Below, piece by piece: positions 16,578-27,100 of a stretch of 49,720 bases of DNA. The translations under genes and the position numbers were made by a program. How positions within the stretch are numbered: position 1 is the stretch's first letter; each line of letters starts with the position of its first letter. The notes beneath the pieces were generated by a model that saw only the letters and a list, made by a program, of their open reading frames with translations, was not told the origin of the DNA and searched no databases. Origin of the DNA: Clostridium sp. (GTDB lineage: Bacteria > Bacillota > Clostridia > Clostridiales > Clostridiaceae); the NCBI GenBank assembly GCA_015058405.1, contig SVCL01000100.1, forward strand, positions 1 to 49,720, written 5' to 3'.

Positions 16578-18824
16578 TTAAATCATTTGTCTAAGTGCTA
16601 ATAAATCCTTAACGTTAACTACACCATCTTCATTAACATCAGCGTTAGTCATATTTATTGCTGATGCTTTAATCTTCTTAGCTAAGTATAGTTTTAACAT
16701 AGCATAATCTTGAGTATTTACTTTACCATCTCCATTAACATCACCTAAGTTAGGACCTTGACCTTCAAATAATAATGCATAAGTACCATATGCTACAGCA
16801 GCATCAGTTTGTGCCCAATATCTATGATATTTAAATACAGCACCATTTGAGCTACCATCAGCATTAATTTCATCGTATTTTCCTGCATCATATGCTTCTT
16901 TTACTCTTGCATAATCAGGGTCTTTCTTATACTTAGAACGTATGTCTATGAATTTATTTCCATTGAATATCTTATCTCCATTACCCATCTTTCCTGTCCA
17001 TCCTTGTGGTACAAAGACTTCTGTATCAAATACTCTGTTGTATTCAGGAACTTCACTTGAAGCTAATCCCTTATCATCTTTATATAAATTCCACATACGA
17101 GTTAATAATTCAGCAGATAAATTCTTAGAAGCTTCATCTACTACTCCTCTATGTTTACCACATGCAGCTGCATAATAAGATAATGTGTTAGATAATGAAC
17201 CAGTAAGTCCTATATCTCCTGTTCCATAAGTTTCAACTTCAACATGAAGATTTGGATTTCCTGTATAAGTTCCATTCCAAGTATCAGGTTGTCCTGACCA
17301 TTTTAAGTTAGCTGGAAGATTATAAGTTCCATCAGCATTTAATTTAACTACATTTTCAACCCATTTAACCCATTTATCAAGAAGTGTACCGGCTCTCTTA
17401 TCTCCTGTTTGATAGTAGTATTCAGCCATACGTTGCATTGACCATGCTTGCATACCAAACCATCTATTACTTGAAGGATCTAAATAAACTGGAGCTGGAT
17501 CATAAGCCATTCCATAGAATGTTGCATGTCCTGCTGGATAGTTTTGATAACTTCCTTGATCAGTAGTATAAGAGTTAGTAGCACCACCTGCTATACCACC
17601 TTCGTCTGATTGTAACCATTGATAGAATTCAAGTTGACGGTCTAAGCTCTTAGCCCAGTCATCTGAAGCTGTTGGTGACTTAGGAGAGAAATCTGATGTA
17701 CTATCATCAGTATTACTAGTAGAAAGAACCCAAGCAGCCATTGGATTTTGGTAACCAAAGTGGTTATGAGAACATCCAATTCTCCATGACCATTGACCTT
17801 GAAGATCTCCACCCCATGAATAGTACCAACCTAATAAGTAATGTTTATTTTCTCCTTGCTTATCATTTGAAGCAGTACCAATTTCTCTGAAGTACTTATC
17901 AAACATAGAGTATCTTAAGTAATCTCCCATCTTAGTAGCCTTTTCTACTTCTGATTTTACTTCTGAACCTTTTTCTTGTTCTTTAGCCCAAACATCTGCC
18001 CAATAAGTTGCTTGAATAGCACGAGCATCAGCATCTGAAGCTATTGTATATCTCCATTGTTTTGAATAATGATCATCACCTGTAAATAGGCTTAAGAATC
18101 CTTCTTGTCCACCATCTTTACCTGCTTGGAATTGTTCCCATGATGGATGTGGAACTGTCTTCCATACTGATTCATTACCACCTCTTTGGTAAGTGTTAAT
18201 GTATACTGGTGCAGAGTTATCGCCCTTCTTACCACGTACTCCATATTCATACCAGTTATCTGTATCTAATAACCAGTGCATACCATATATTTGATCAGTT
18301 CCATATGTGCTCTTTAATTCGTTATATATTTTATCTTGTCCTACTTGAGCACCAAAATCCATTTTACTTGGGTACTTACTAGTAGATAAATATTCATTAG
18401 CTAATGTAGCTGGCTTATTTGGATTATATCCACCAGATGGTTGGTCTGCAGATGTTGGAATTATAAACTTTTCAGTTGAAGCCCATGAATCTTTAAATGG
18501 CTTCCAATCTCCTGTAAATTTACCATACATAGCTTCTAACCACATGTAATAACTATAAGTTTCACTTGTAGTTTCATGTCCATAATCTGGTGCTTCAACA
18601 CAGAAAGTTTCAACAGCATGGTATGGAACCTTTAAAGTTTTTCCATTTGCTTTAAATTCCTTGTAGTATCCATTAGCTGGATCACTCATTTTCTTTCTCA
18701 TTTCTAAGAAATTTTCTTTTGCTTCTTTTGTTGAAAGTGTAGCTGCGCTAGTTGCAACTGGTGCTAATAAAGTTGCTCCACAAATAACTGAAGCAATTAA
18801 TAATTTGGTTCTTGCCTTAATCAC
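16578..18824 (-). CDS. Cellulosomal GH48 processive cellulase
   Basis: GH48 enzymes are the major processive reducing-end cellobiohydrolases of clostridial cellulosomes (CelF/CelS/ExgS). The 748-residue protein has a signal peptide (1-27), a GH48 domain (about 30-688) and a C-terminal dockerin (about 690-748). [13 protein letters not shown] holds the proton donor: E88 aligns with E55 of C. cellulolyticum CelF. Other hallmarks are [11 protein letters not shown] and [13 protein letters not shown]. The start codon is GTG, preceded by AAGGGGG. The 116-base gap before it carries two copies of AAAATCATTA. The dockerin has the common order, a DYAMLKLYL half then a VKDLLALRQ half. Confidence 0.97.
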   Translation of the reverse strand: MIKARTKLLIASVICGATLLAPVATSAATLSTKEAKENFLEMRKKMSDPANGYYKEFKANGKTLKVPYHAVETFCVEAPDYGHETTSETYSYYMWLEAMYGKFTGDWKPFKDSWASTEKFIIPTSADQPSGGYNPNKPATLANEYLSTSKYPSKMDFGAQVGQDKIYNELKSTYGTDQIYGMHWLLDTDNWYEYGVRGKKGDNSAPVYINTYQRGGNESVWKTVPHPSWEQFQAGKDGGQEGFLSLFTGDDHYSKQWRYTIASDADARAIQATYWADVWAKEQEKGSEVKSEVEKATKMGDYLRYSMFDKYFREIGTASNDKQGENKHYLLGWYYSWGGDLQGQWSWRIGCSHNHFGYQNPMAAWVLSTSNTDDSTSDFSPKSPTASDDWAKSLDRQLEFYQWLQSDEGGIAGGATNSYTTDQGSYQNYPAGHATFYGMAYDPAPVYLDPSSNRWFGMQAWSMQRMAEYYYQTGDKRAGTLLDKWVKWVENVVKLNADGTYNLPANLKWSGQPDTWNGTYTGNPNLHVEVETYGTGDIGLTGSLSNTLSYYAAACGKHRGVVDEASKNLSAELLTRMWNLYKDDKGLASSEVPEYNRVFDTEVFVPQGWTGKMGNGDKIFNGNKFIDIRSKYKKDPDYARVKEAYDAGKYDEINADGSSNGAVFKYHRYWAQTDAAVAYGTYALLFEGQGPNLGDVNGDGKVNTQDYAMLKLYLAKKIKASAINMTNADVNEDGVVNVKDLLALRQMI

Positions 18825-18863
18825 TATAAATTCCCCCTTAAATTAAGTAATAATATATATTGT

Positions 18864-18898
18864 AAAATCATTAGTGTATATATAACCCAAAATCATTA
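18864..18898. repeat. Paired direct repeat ahead of cel48
   Basis: AAAATCATTA occurs at 18864-18873 and 18889-18898, 25 bases apart. On the coding strand it reads TAATGATTTT. It lies in the leader of the GH48 gene and could be an operator, but AT-rich ten-mers are common here. Confidence 0.45.
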
Positions 18899-18940
18899 CT
18901 TTATGGTTTTTACACTTTTGACATTAACAAACCAATTTGT

Positions 18941-20503
18941 TTAGAACATTGTTCTTAATTCTAATAAATCTTTAACATTAACTTTGCCATCTTGATTAAC
19001 ATCAGCAGCTTTCTTATTAATATCTGCATCTGATTTTATGTGGCTTAAATATTGTTTTAAAAGTATATAATCAAACATATCTACTTTTTTATTATTATCA
19101 ACATCACCGTATAAAACTTTTTCACCATCGTCTGGCTTAGCTGTTAGATTAATATAACCTGCAAGAGCTCCTACAAGTCCTGCATTATAATCTATAGATA
19201 CTTCAGTGTTTTCATATAAGTCTATTTGATCTGGATATCTATCATTAGAATCTGGACCTCCTACTAAAGCACCTGTAACAACATGTTTATTAGGATGAGT
19301 TTTATAATCTTGATTTTCGTAAGTATATCCATTAGCTGCTCTATGATGAGGGCTCTTTGGCCACTTGTTTCCAAAACCAACTATATAAGACATATTTTCT
19401 GGATTTTTACCCATAATATATTCCAATTGTGATTTTGCAAAATCAACTAATGATTTGTCTTTAGTATCGTTATAATAAAGTAATGCCATCATTGAAGCAC
19501 TAGCTGCATATCTTAGTGGTCCCCACTTATTTAAGAATTTAAGACCACCTGGAGTAGGCTGCATTTGCTTCCAGCAATTCATGTTGTAATCAATAGCATC
19601 TTTATATTCCTTATCTCCTGTTAATCTATATAACATTAATGTTGCAGGAACTTTCATATCATTCCAACACATTGTCCAATTTGTATTAAGCCATTGCGAA
19701 TCTAACTTTATAAATTGTTTAGCTTCACTTAGATATTGGCTATTACTAGTAGCTTTATATAACCATATACCAGCCCAAGTTAGGTCATCATCATAATGTG
19801 AAGAATCATAGAATCCTTGAGATCCACCTTTTCCCCTATGATTTTTACCCATTTCATATAATTCTTTTGCTGCCTTTAAACATCTATCGGCATAAGCAGA
19901 ATCTTTTGATTTATAATTTAAGTACATTAAACTTAAAGCTGCAGAAGTTTCTCCAGCTATGTCTGAAGCTGCCTCTTGAGATGCTTCTTTAATATAAGTT
20001 CTTGAACTATTATCTTGTTTTTCTGGTGCTCCCCAATAACTATGGTCATCTCCACCATGTCCAACTTGGTAGTAGAACTTATCTGCTTTTGGATGACACT
20101 TTAAAAAGTAATCTGTAAAATGTTTTAATTGTTCAAGTGCTTTATCTTTCATTTTTACCTGAGCATAAGCATTTCCAAATTCATATAGTGACCAACCTAA
20201 TACTGAAGCTGCATATCCTTGTGGTAATCCAAACTTCACATGATCCCCTGCATCATGATATCCACCACTTAAATCAATACCATTTATAGAATCCTGTGTA
20301 TGACATGCCCCTCTCCAACTAAAGTAATTATTTTCTCCAGCATCCTTACCACATTTATTTGCATCATAAAAATATATTGAATCTTTAAATGCAGTATTGT
20401 AGTCAAAACTATCTGCTTTCGCTATAGCTGCTGGAAAAATAGTAGTAAATCCAATTGTCATTGCCAAAATGGATGTCAATAATGATTTTTTTCTTCTAAT
20501 CAT
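18941..20503 (-). CDS. Cellulosomal GH9 endoglucanase with dockerin, no CBM (Cel9M/EngL type)
   Basis: This 520-residue secreted cellulase has a signal peptide (about 1-30), a GH9 domain (about 32-450) and a dockerin (about 458-520), with no CBM or Ig module. SGGYHDAGDHVKFG carries the nucleophile-activating pair D84/D87, HHRAANG carries conserved histidines, and NTEVSIDYNAG holds the catalytic acid. This compact GH9 layout matches Cel9M and EngL, which favour soluble or amorphous cellulose. I start at the ATG at 20503, because the upstream ATG at 20518 lies inside the GGGGGG ribosome binding site that serves it. The gene is 53 bases after the mannanase gene. Confidence 0.94.
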   Translation of the reverse strand: MIRRKKSLLTSILAMTIGFTTIFPAAIAKADSFDYNTAFKDSIYFYDANKCGKDAGENNYFSWRGACHTQDSINGIDLSGGYHDAGDHVKFGLPQGYAASVLGWSLYEFGNAYAQVKMKDKALEQLKHFTDYFLKCHPKADKFYYQVGHGGDDHSYWGAPEKQDNSSRTYIKEASQEAASDIAGETSAALSLMYLNYKSKDSAYADRCLKAAKELYEMGKNHRGKGGSQGFYDSSHYDDDLTWAGIWLYKATSNSQYLSEAKQFIKLDSQWLNTNWTMCWNDMKVPATLMLYRLTGDKEYKDAIDYNMNCWKQMQPTPGGLKFLNKWGPLRYAASASMMALLYYNDTKDKSLVDFAKSQLEYIMGKNPENMSYIVGFGNKWPKSPHHRAANGYTYENQDYKTHPNKHVVTGALVGGPDSNDRYPDQIDLYENTEVSIDYNAGLVGALAGYINLTAKPDDGEKVLYGDVDNNKKVDMFDYILLKQYLSHIKSDADINKKAADVNQDGKVNVKDLLELRTMF

Positions 20504-20556
20504 CTTTTTTCCCCCCATACCATTTATAATTAAAGCATCTGACCTAATGAATTTTA

Positions 20557-21894
20557 TTAGATCATTTGTCTTAATTGCATTAAATCTTTAACATTTACTA
20601 ACCCATCTTCATTAATATCAGCATTTATTACATTTACATTAGTATTAATCTTCTTTAAATATTGCTGTAATAATATATAATCTAATACTGTTACTTGCTT
20701 ATCATTATTTAAATCACCAAGTAATGGCTTAACCATTATTTCAGTATTCTTTGCTGTCATTTTAGATGCATTATCAGCTAGCACATCTGCTACAATACTT
20801 GGATATATTACTCTATAATGATCATAATCCTCATAAAGACTCCTTTTATCCCAATGTATTCCTGTTAGAATCCAGAACATTGTCCCAGCTCCGCCATTTT
20901 CTAAAATAGTATCTCCCCAAGTTTTGTATACCTTAGCCTTTTCACTATCTCCACTTTCAACACCATATTCTTCTAATACACATGGTTTATTTACTTCATT
21001 AGTTGCTTCTATATGATCTTTTATCCATTTAGTTCCCCAATCCACTGTCTTTCCCCAGCCATTTGGATATAAATGATATGTTCCATAATCTATAGATGGT
21101 AAAGCTATTAATTTATCATAATCAACACCTTCTCCACCACCATATAAATAATCACTACTTCCTTTTCTATTAAAGAATCCTTCATCACCTACTGCTACTA
21201 AATGATTCTTATCAAGACTTTTTATATAATCACTCATTTCTCTTGCCCAATTAACAAGAGTAGTTCCAGTAGTATCTGACTGACATCTTGGTTCATTTCC
21301 AAGTTCCCATGTCATTATTGTTGGATCATCCTTATACTTAATTCCAGTTAAAGAATTAGTTCTATTTATAAAATAATTTATATAATCTTTATAAGCTTTT
21401 TTACACTTTTCGTTAGTATAGAATGAATCATGAGACCCAGCTCCTGTCCATTCAACATATTTGTTTATCCCTCCAAATTCCTTCCAATTATTAATTAAAG
21501 GAACTACTAACTTCATACCATACTTTTCTGCTTGTTGAACTACATAATCAAAATATTTAAATCCCTCTTCACTATATACTCCAAGGCTAGGTTGAAGTAC
21601 TAAATCACAATGAGGTTCACCATCACTAAATCCCCATGTTCTCATTACTTTTAGTCCCATAGCCTGAGCTTTTTCAAATACATCATTCACCATATAATCC
21701 GGTGTATATGGTAAATAGTAATTATTAGTTCCTGCAAAATAAAATGTACTATTTCCTAATGTAAATCTTGTACCATCTGTTTTTACAAAGTTTTTTTCAT
21801 TATTTACTTCTCCTGCTTTAACATTAATACTTGGAATACCTATAGCCAAACATATTAATGCTAAACCAATAGATAATAAATTTCGTATCTTCAA
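20557..21894 (-). CDS. Cellulosomal GH5 beta-mannanase with C-terminal dockerin
   Basis: This 445-residue secreted protein resembles GH5_7-type endo-beta-1,4-mannanases. A signal peptide (1-27) leads to the catalytic domain (about 35-385), with the acid/base E201 in WELGNEPRC and the nucleophile E309 in CVLEEYG; RTWGFSDG is also typical. The dockerin is at the C-terminus (about 388-445). In C. cellulovorans ManA and C. cellulolyticum Man5K the dockerin is N-terminal, so the module order differs here. It starts with TTG at 21894 behind AAGGTGAG, which may lower its translation. The gap to the preceding GH9 gene is 25 bases. Confidence 0.93.
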   Translation of the reverse strand: MKIRNLLSIGLALICLAIGIPSINVKAGEVNNEKNFVKTDGTRFTLGNSTFYFAGTNNYYLPYTPDYMVNDVFEKAQAMGLKVMRTWGFSDGEPHCDLVLQPSLGVYSEEGFKYFDYVVQQAEKYGMKLVVPLINNWKEFGGINKYVEWTGAGSHDSFYTNEKCKKAYKDYINYFINRTNSLTGIKYKDDPTIMTWELGNEPRCQSDTTGTTLVNWAREMSDYIKSLDKNHLVAVGDEGFFNRKGSSDYLYGGGEGVDYDKLIALPSIDYGTYHLYPNGWGKTVDWGTKWIKDHIEATNEVNKPCVLEEYGVESGDSEKAKVYKTWGDTILENGGAGTMFWILTGIHWDKRSLYEDYDHYRVIYPSIVADVLADNASKMTAKNTEIMVKPLLGDLNNDKQVTVLDYILLQQYLKKINTNVNVINADINEDGLVNVKDLMQLRQMI

Positions 21895-21919
21895 ACTCTC
21901 ACCTTCTAATTGATTTCTT

Positions 21920-24067
21920 TTACACTAATTGTCTTAGTACCAACAAATCTTTTACGTTCACTAAACCATCTTCATTTAAATCTGCAGCATTTACATTTAT
22001 CTTTTTTATTTTTTTACTTAAATACATCTTTAAATTAACATAATCTAGCATATCTACTACTCCATCATTATTTACATCTCCTAAAGTAACAATTGCTTGT
22101 CCTCCAGTTGGAGTTTTTCCATATACTAAAACACCATCATCATATACTGGTATGTTTTCTGTTTGCTTAGGATCTTCTTCTGTACTAGTAGGAATACCTT
22201 CAAAAGAAAAATCATTTGTATTATCCCAGAAATTAGTTTCAGCTGGTGCTGCTATTCTAAATTGAACTTCTTTTCTGTAATCTGATTGTCCACCTGGATA
22301 AATCTTTGTTCCTGTAAAATCTGCTATTACATAATAAATATGATTTTTTTCATCCCAAGGTAGCACTTCTGACATTTTTGCACCATCATTATAATTTGTT
22401 GTAATTTTTAAATCATCCTTTGTATAACCTGCTTCATACAATTCACTTAAATCCATAAAATATCTAAATGAAAGTTTATCTCCTACCTTTGCAGGCCAAC
22501 CTGATTTGTTATAAAGGTATGCTTTTATTTCTATAAAGTTCTTATCTTTAGCATTTACACGTGCTGCAGCATAGAACTCATCATTTGTCTTTTCTTCTAT
22601 ACTCTTAAAGTCATCTATTGGCTTTCCACCATAAGACTTATACATCTTAGCAAGTGCTCCTACAAAACCTGCATTATAGTCACATGCTACTTCATTAGCT
22701 TGGAAGTCCTCTACATCATCAACATATTTACCTTGTAAGTTCGGTCCTCCAACTAATGCACCATATAAAACATGACGATTATATTCTGGTACTTTCTTTT
22801 GATCAAACCATGAAGATTGAGATCCTCTATGATGTGGTGATTTAGGTGCATTTTCACCAAAACCTACTACATAACTTCTTCCTGTACTTCCTAAAGCATA
22901 ATTAGTTTGACTTTCTAAAAATTCTTTATAAGTTTTTGCTTTATCAGCAGGACATCCCTTCCATTCTGAATATACACCAGCTAAAAATGCTGTAGTTGTA
23001 GAATATCTTAAAGGTCCCCATTGCATAAGCCATGCTAATCCATCTGGTGTATATTGAATACGATTAACTCCATATCCAGCATCATAGCCTGTAGTCCACC
23101 AGTCTAAGTTTCTTTCGGCACTTTCCTTATATATTTCCTTATCAGTTAATCTAGCTAATAATATTTGTGTTCCATAATGTACATCATCCCAACAATGTCC
23201 CCATCTATAAGAAATTATTGATGTTTGTTGTTCTACTCCCCAATTTGGAACATAACTTTCTGCTTTATCTAAATATTCTTTATCTCCTGTAGCTATATAT
23301 AACCATGTTGCTGCAAAAGATAAATCATCATAAAAACTTCCACTTGTATAATAAGTATCAGCCTTTGTATATCCTTTATCACTTCTAGTTTCATCTGCAA
23401 ATTCAAATAAATCCTTTGCATGTTGTAAGCATAAATCTGCATATTCCTTATCACTATCTTTAAATATTGTTGCTGCTGCTGCTAAAGAAGCTGCAGATTC
23501 TGCTGTAACTGCACTTCCTGGATGCTCAGCATCTAAAGTATATGTTGGTCTCTTCATTTGCATAACTTCTGGTGCTCCCCACCATTTATGATCTGCTCCT
23601 GGATCACCTACTTGATAGTAATAAATTCCTTTCTTAGGGCTACATTTTATAAAATAATCATTAGCCCACTTTATTGCATCCATTATATATTTTAACTGCC
23701 CACTTTTTTCATAGGCATCCTTATCTTCGTAAACTGACCATGCAAGCATCGCTGCACTATATGACATTGGTAAATTAAATTTCAAATGATCTCCGGCATC
23801 ATACCATCCACCAGTAAGATCCACTCCTACATCTGATCCATCATTCATTGCGGAATCAGCTCTCCAATTTTCTCTTTTATTTTCAGGTAATTTTCCTGAA
23901 CGTTGAAATTCATAAAACATTATTGACTTTTGTAATGCTTCTCCATAATTATATGTAACATTTTCTTCTGACTTCTTATCTTCTGTTGCTTCACACCTAA
24001 AACTTGGTGTTATTAATGTGGTAGTTAAAGTAAGGACTAGTAATGCTATTAAACTTATCCTTTTCAT
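21920..24067 (-). CDS. Cellulosomal GH9-CBM3c processive endoglucanase (Cel9G/EngH type)
   Basis: This 715-residue secreted cellulase has a signal peptide (about 1-27), a GH9 domain (about 37-480), a family 3c CBM (about 492-620) and a dockerin (about 655-715). Catalytic features are [13 protein letters not shown] (D90 and D93), HHRGSQSSW and [10 protein letters not shown]. The CBM3c is fused directly after the catalytic domain, as in processive GH9 theme-B enzymes where it feeds a cellulose chain into the active site. It is the first gene after the scaffoldin, 107 bases away, with a stem-loop in the gap. The dockerin has the common half-order (DYVNLKMYL, then VKDLLVLRQ). Confidence 0.95.
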   Translation of the reverse strand: MKRISLIALLVLTLTTTLITPSFRCEATEDKKSEENVTYNYGEALQKSIMFYEFQRSGKLPENKRENWRADSAMNDGSDVGVDLTGGWYDAGDHLKFNLPMSYSAAMLAWSVYEDKDAYEKSGQLKYIMDAIKWANDYFIKCSPKKGIYYYQVGDPGADHKWWGAPEVMQMKRPTYTLDAEHPGSAVTAESAASLAAAATIFKDSDKEYADLCLQHAKDLFEFADETRSDKGYTKADTYYTSGSFYDDLSFAATWLYIATGDKEYLDKAESYVPNWGVEQQTSIISYRWGHCWDDVHYGTQILLARLTDKEIYKESAERNLDWWTTGYDAGYGVNRIQYTPDGLAWLMQWGPLRYSTTTAFLAGVYSEWKGCPADKAKTYKEFLESQTNYALGSTGRSYVVGFGENAPKSPHHRGSQSSWFDQKKVPEYNRHVLYGALVGGPNLQGKYVDDVEDFQANEVACDYNAGFVGALAKMYKSYGGKPIDDFKSIEEKTNDEFYAAARVNAKDKNFIEIKAYLYNKSGWPAKVGDKLSFRYFMDLSELYEAGYTKDDLKITTNYNDGAKMSEVLPWDEKNHIYYVIADFTGTKIYPGGQSDYRKEVQFRIAAPAETNFWDNTNDFSFEGIPTSTEEDPKQTENIPVYDDGVLVYGKTPTGGQAIVTLGDVNNDGVVDMLDYVNLKMYLSKKIKKINVNAADLNEDGLVNVKDLLVLRQLV

Positions 24068-24104
24068 TTAATTCAACCCCTTTAATTTCTCATAACCATA
24101 TTTA

Positions 24105-24140
24105 CTAGTTCTTATAGACACTAAGGTCTATAAGAACTAG
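24105..24140 (-). other. Perfect 15-bp stem-loop after the scaffoldin gene, no U-tract
   Basis: CTAGTTCTTATAGAC (24105-24119) and its exact reverse complement (24126-24140) flank a 6-base loop. On the minus strand the stem is followed by TAAATATGG, not by a T run, so it is unlikely to be a full terminator. It may protect the 3' end of a processed scaffoldin mRNA. Confidence 0.8.
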
Positions 24141-24174
24141 ACTTATTATTAATTTATTTTTTTAGTAATCTTTA

Positions 24175-27100
24175 CTATTCAATTACTATGTTACCTACTG
24201 ATACTGTGAAAGGAATATCTTCTCTAGATGGCTTAGCACTTATAACAGCACTTGGATCTACAGTTAATTTAGTTGTTCCTTTTACTCCTGATTTTACTTT
24301 GAATGTAACATTCATATAAGTACCATCTTTTACTATTTGGTCTGCTTTCTTCTTATTGTAAGTGAAGAATGATGATACTATACTATCTTCCTTGAAGTAA
24401 TCAGCACTGAAGTTTGATTTAGCATTTGTAACTATATCACCTGCTGTAGCACTAACAAATTCTAAATACTTAGTATCGAATCCTAATTCAATTGAGAAGC
24501 ATCCAATACCTTCTGCAGGAGTTCCTGTAATCTTAACTGGAACTGTTATTGTATCTCCAGCCTTAGCTTTAATTGAATCTACTGATATAACTTGTCCTTC
24601 TGTTTGTGGTTTTGCTTCATTAACTTTTACAGTAAGAGTAGCACTCTTTCCTGCACTAAATTCAAATGTTAATTCAGTAGTTCCTGCTTCTAATGTGTTA
24701 AGGTAATCTTTAGATATTACTACTGAGTCACCCTTGTCTGTAAACTTTACTGCTTTACCAGCTGCATCTTTAATAGCAACAAGTTTATTTCCATTAAGTG
24801 TTAAATCTATAGTTGTATCTTCTGCCTCACCCTTAGTAAATTCAACTGAAGTAGGGTTAATTGTAGAATCTTTTACTTCTACTTTCTTTTCTAATACTTT
24901 TACTGATAAAGTTGCATCCTTACCTGCGCTAAATTTGAAAGTAAGTTCTGCAGTCTTACCTTGAGCTAAAGTATCTAAATAACTCTTACTTAATACTACT
25001 CCAGTAGAAGTTACAGTATAATCTTTACCTTCAACTAAATCCTTAGTTCCATCATTAATACTTACAAGTTTATTTCCATTGAAGTTTACTCCTACTTCTA
25101 TATCTTTTGCTTCTTCTGGATTATAAGTAACTTTTGAAGTCTTTAATGTTGAATCTTGTTCTGGTTGTTCACCATCAACAATAGTTACAAATCCATCTGT
25201 ATCCATTACATTAAATGCACCTGTTGAATAATCATCATTTACATATGCTGCATTTGCTGTTTCACCTAAAATATCTAACTTAGATTTTCCTGCTTCTGCA
25301 TCTTTCTTAGCATGTAAAGTTATATCTGCTATCTTTCCGTTTTCAAAAATTGTTTCTGAATCATCTATTGTAGAACTTACATATGATATCTTTATTATTC
25401 CTGCTTCTTCATCTATAGTTGCTATAAAATTATCTTCTGCTGATGGATTTAAGTCTGTTGGTGTTACCTCTACTCCATCAAACTTTGTATTATCATATTT
25501 TACTGTAAAGCTGTATCCATATACACCTTTCTTACTCTTCTTATCTAATGATACTGGAACATTTACTTTTCCGTCTTTTGCTACAGTTTCATTTCCTATT
25601 GTAAAGTTAACTAAGTCACTATTTGGAGTAACTTTTATAGCACCGTCAGTACTTACAACTTTATAAGCTCCTGTTGAGTAATCAGCATTTACATATGCTG
25701 CATTTCCTGCTTCATCTACAAGATCTAACTTATAAGTTCCTGCTGGAGTTGCATCTTTTACATGGAAATCAATATCTGCTATTTTTCCATTCTTAAATAT
25801 TGTTTCTGAATCATCTATTTGTGAGCTTACATATGATATCTTTATTGTTCCTGCTTCTTCATCTACAGTTGCTATAAAGTTATCTTCTGCTGATGGATTT
25901 AAGTCTGTTGGTCTTACTTCTACTCCATCAAACTTTGTATTATCATATTTTATTGTAAAGCTGTATCCATATACACCTTCTTCATCTACGCTACTAATTT
26001 CTACTGGTACTGTAACCTTTTCTCCAGTTGCAGCTTGTACTTCTCCAACAGCTACTTCTAAATCTTTTACAGGTCTAGGTGGTATTTTTCCAACTTCTAT
26101 AGAACCATCAGTACTTACAACCTTATAAGCTCCTGTTGAATAATCATCATTTACATATGCTGCATTTCCTGCTTCATCTACAAGATCTAAATCATAAGTT
26201 CCTTCTTCAGTTGTATCTTTAATATGGAAGCTTATATCTGCTATCTTTCCATCCTTAAAGATTGTTTCTGAATCATCTATTTGTGAACTTACATATGATA
26301 TCTTTATTGTTCCTGCTTCTTCATCTACAGTTGCTATAAAGTTATCTTCTGCTGATGGATTTAAGTCTGTTGGTACTACCTTTACTCCATCAAACTTTTT
26401 ACTATCATATTTTATTGTAAAGCTGTATCCATATACACCTTCTGGATCTACGCTACTAATTTCTACTGGTACTGTAACAGTTTCTCCTGGCTTACCTTCT
26501 GCCTTACCTACAGATACATTTAAATCTTTAATATCTTTATCTACAACTTCAATAGAACCATTATCATATTTTATTACATATGCTCCTGTAGTATAATCAT
26601 CATTTACATATGCAGCACTTCCTGCTTGAACTTCTGCATCTACATCATAAATTCCTACTGGAGCTGATTTCTTAATATGGAAGCTTATATCTGCTATCTT
26701 TCCATTCTTAAAGATTGTTTCTGAATCATCTATTTGTGAACTTACATATGATATCTTTATTGTTCCTGCTTCTTCATCTACAGTTGCTATAAAGTTATCT
26801 TCTGCTGATGGATTTAAGTCTGTTGGTGTTACCTCTACTCCATCAAACTTTTTATTATCATATTTTATTGTGAAGCTATATCCGTAAATTCCTTTTTCAG
26901 GAACATTAGTTAATTCAACTGGAACTGTAACAGTTTCATCTTGTTTTCCACTTGCATCTCCAATTTTTACTCCAACTGCATCTTTAACAACAGCACCTGA
27001 ATCAATAACTTTAACAGTATAATTTACCCTATTTCTTCCGAAATCAAAAGTTAATGTATAAGTACCAACTGCTAACTTACTTAAATATTTCTTTAATAAA

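Noticed and set aside
25379..27000. CRISPR-like or tandem-repeat array
   Set aside because: The regularly spaced repeats are in-frame cohesin-coding sequence with a 450-base period, not short repeats with unique spacers.
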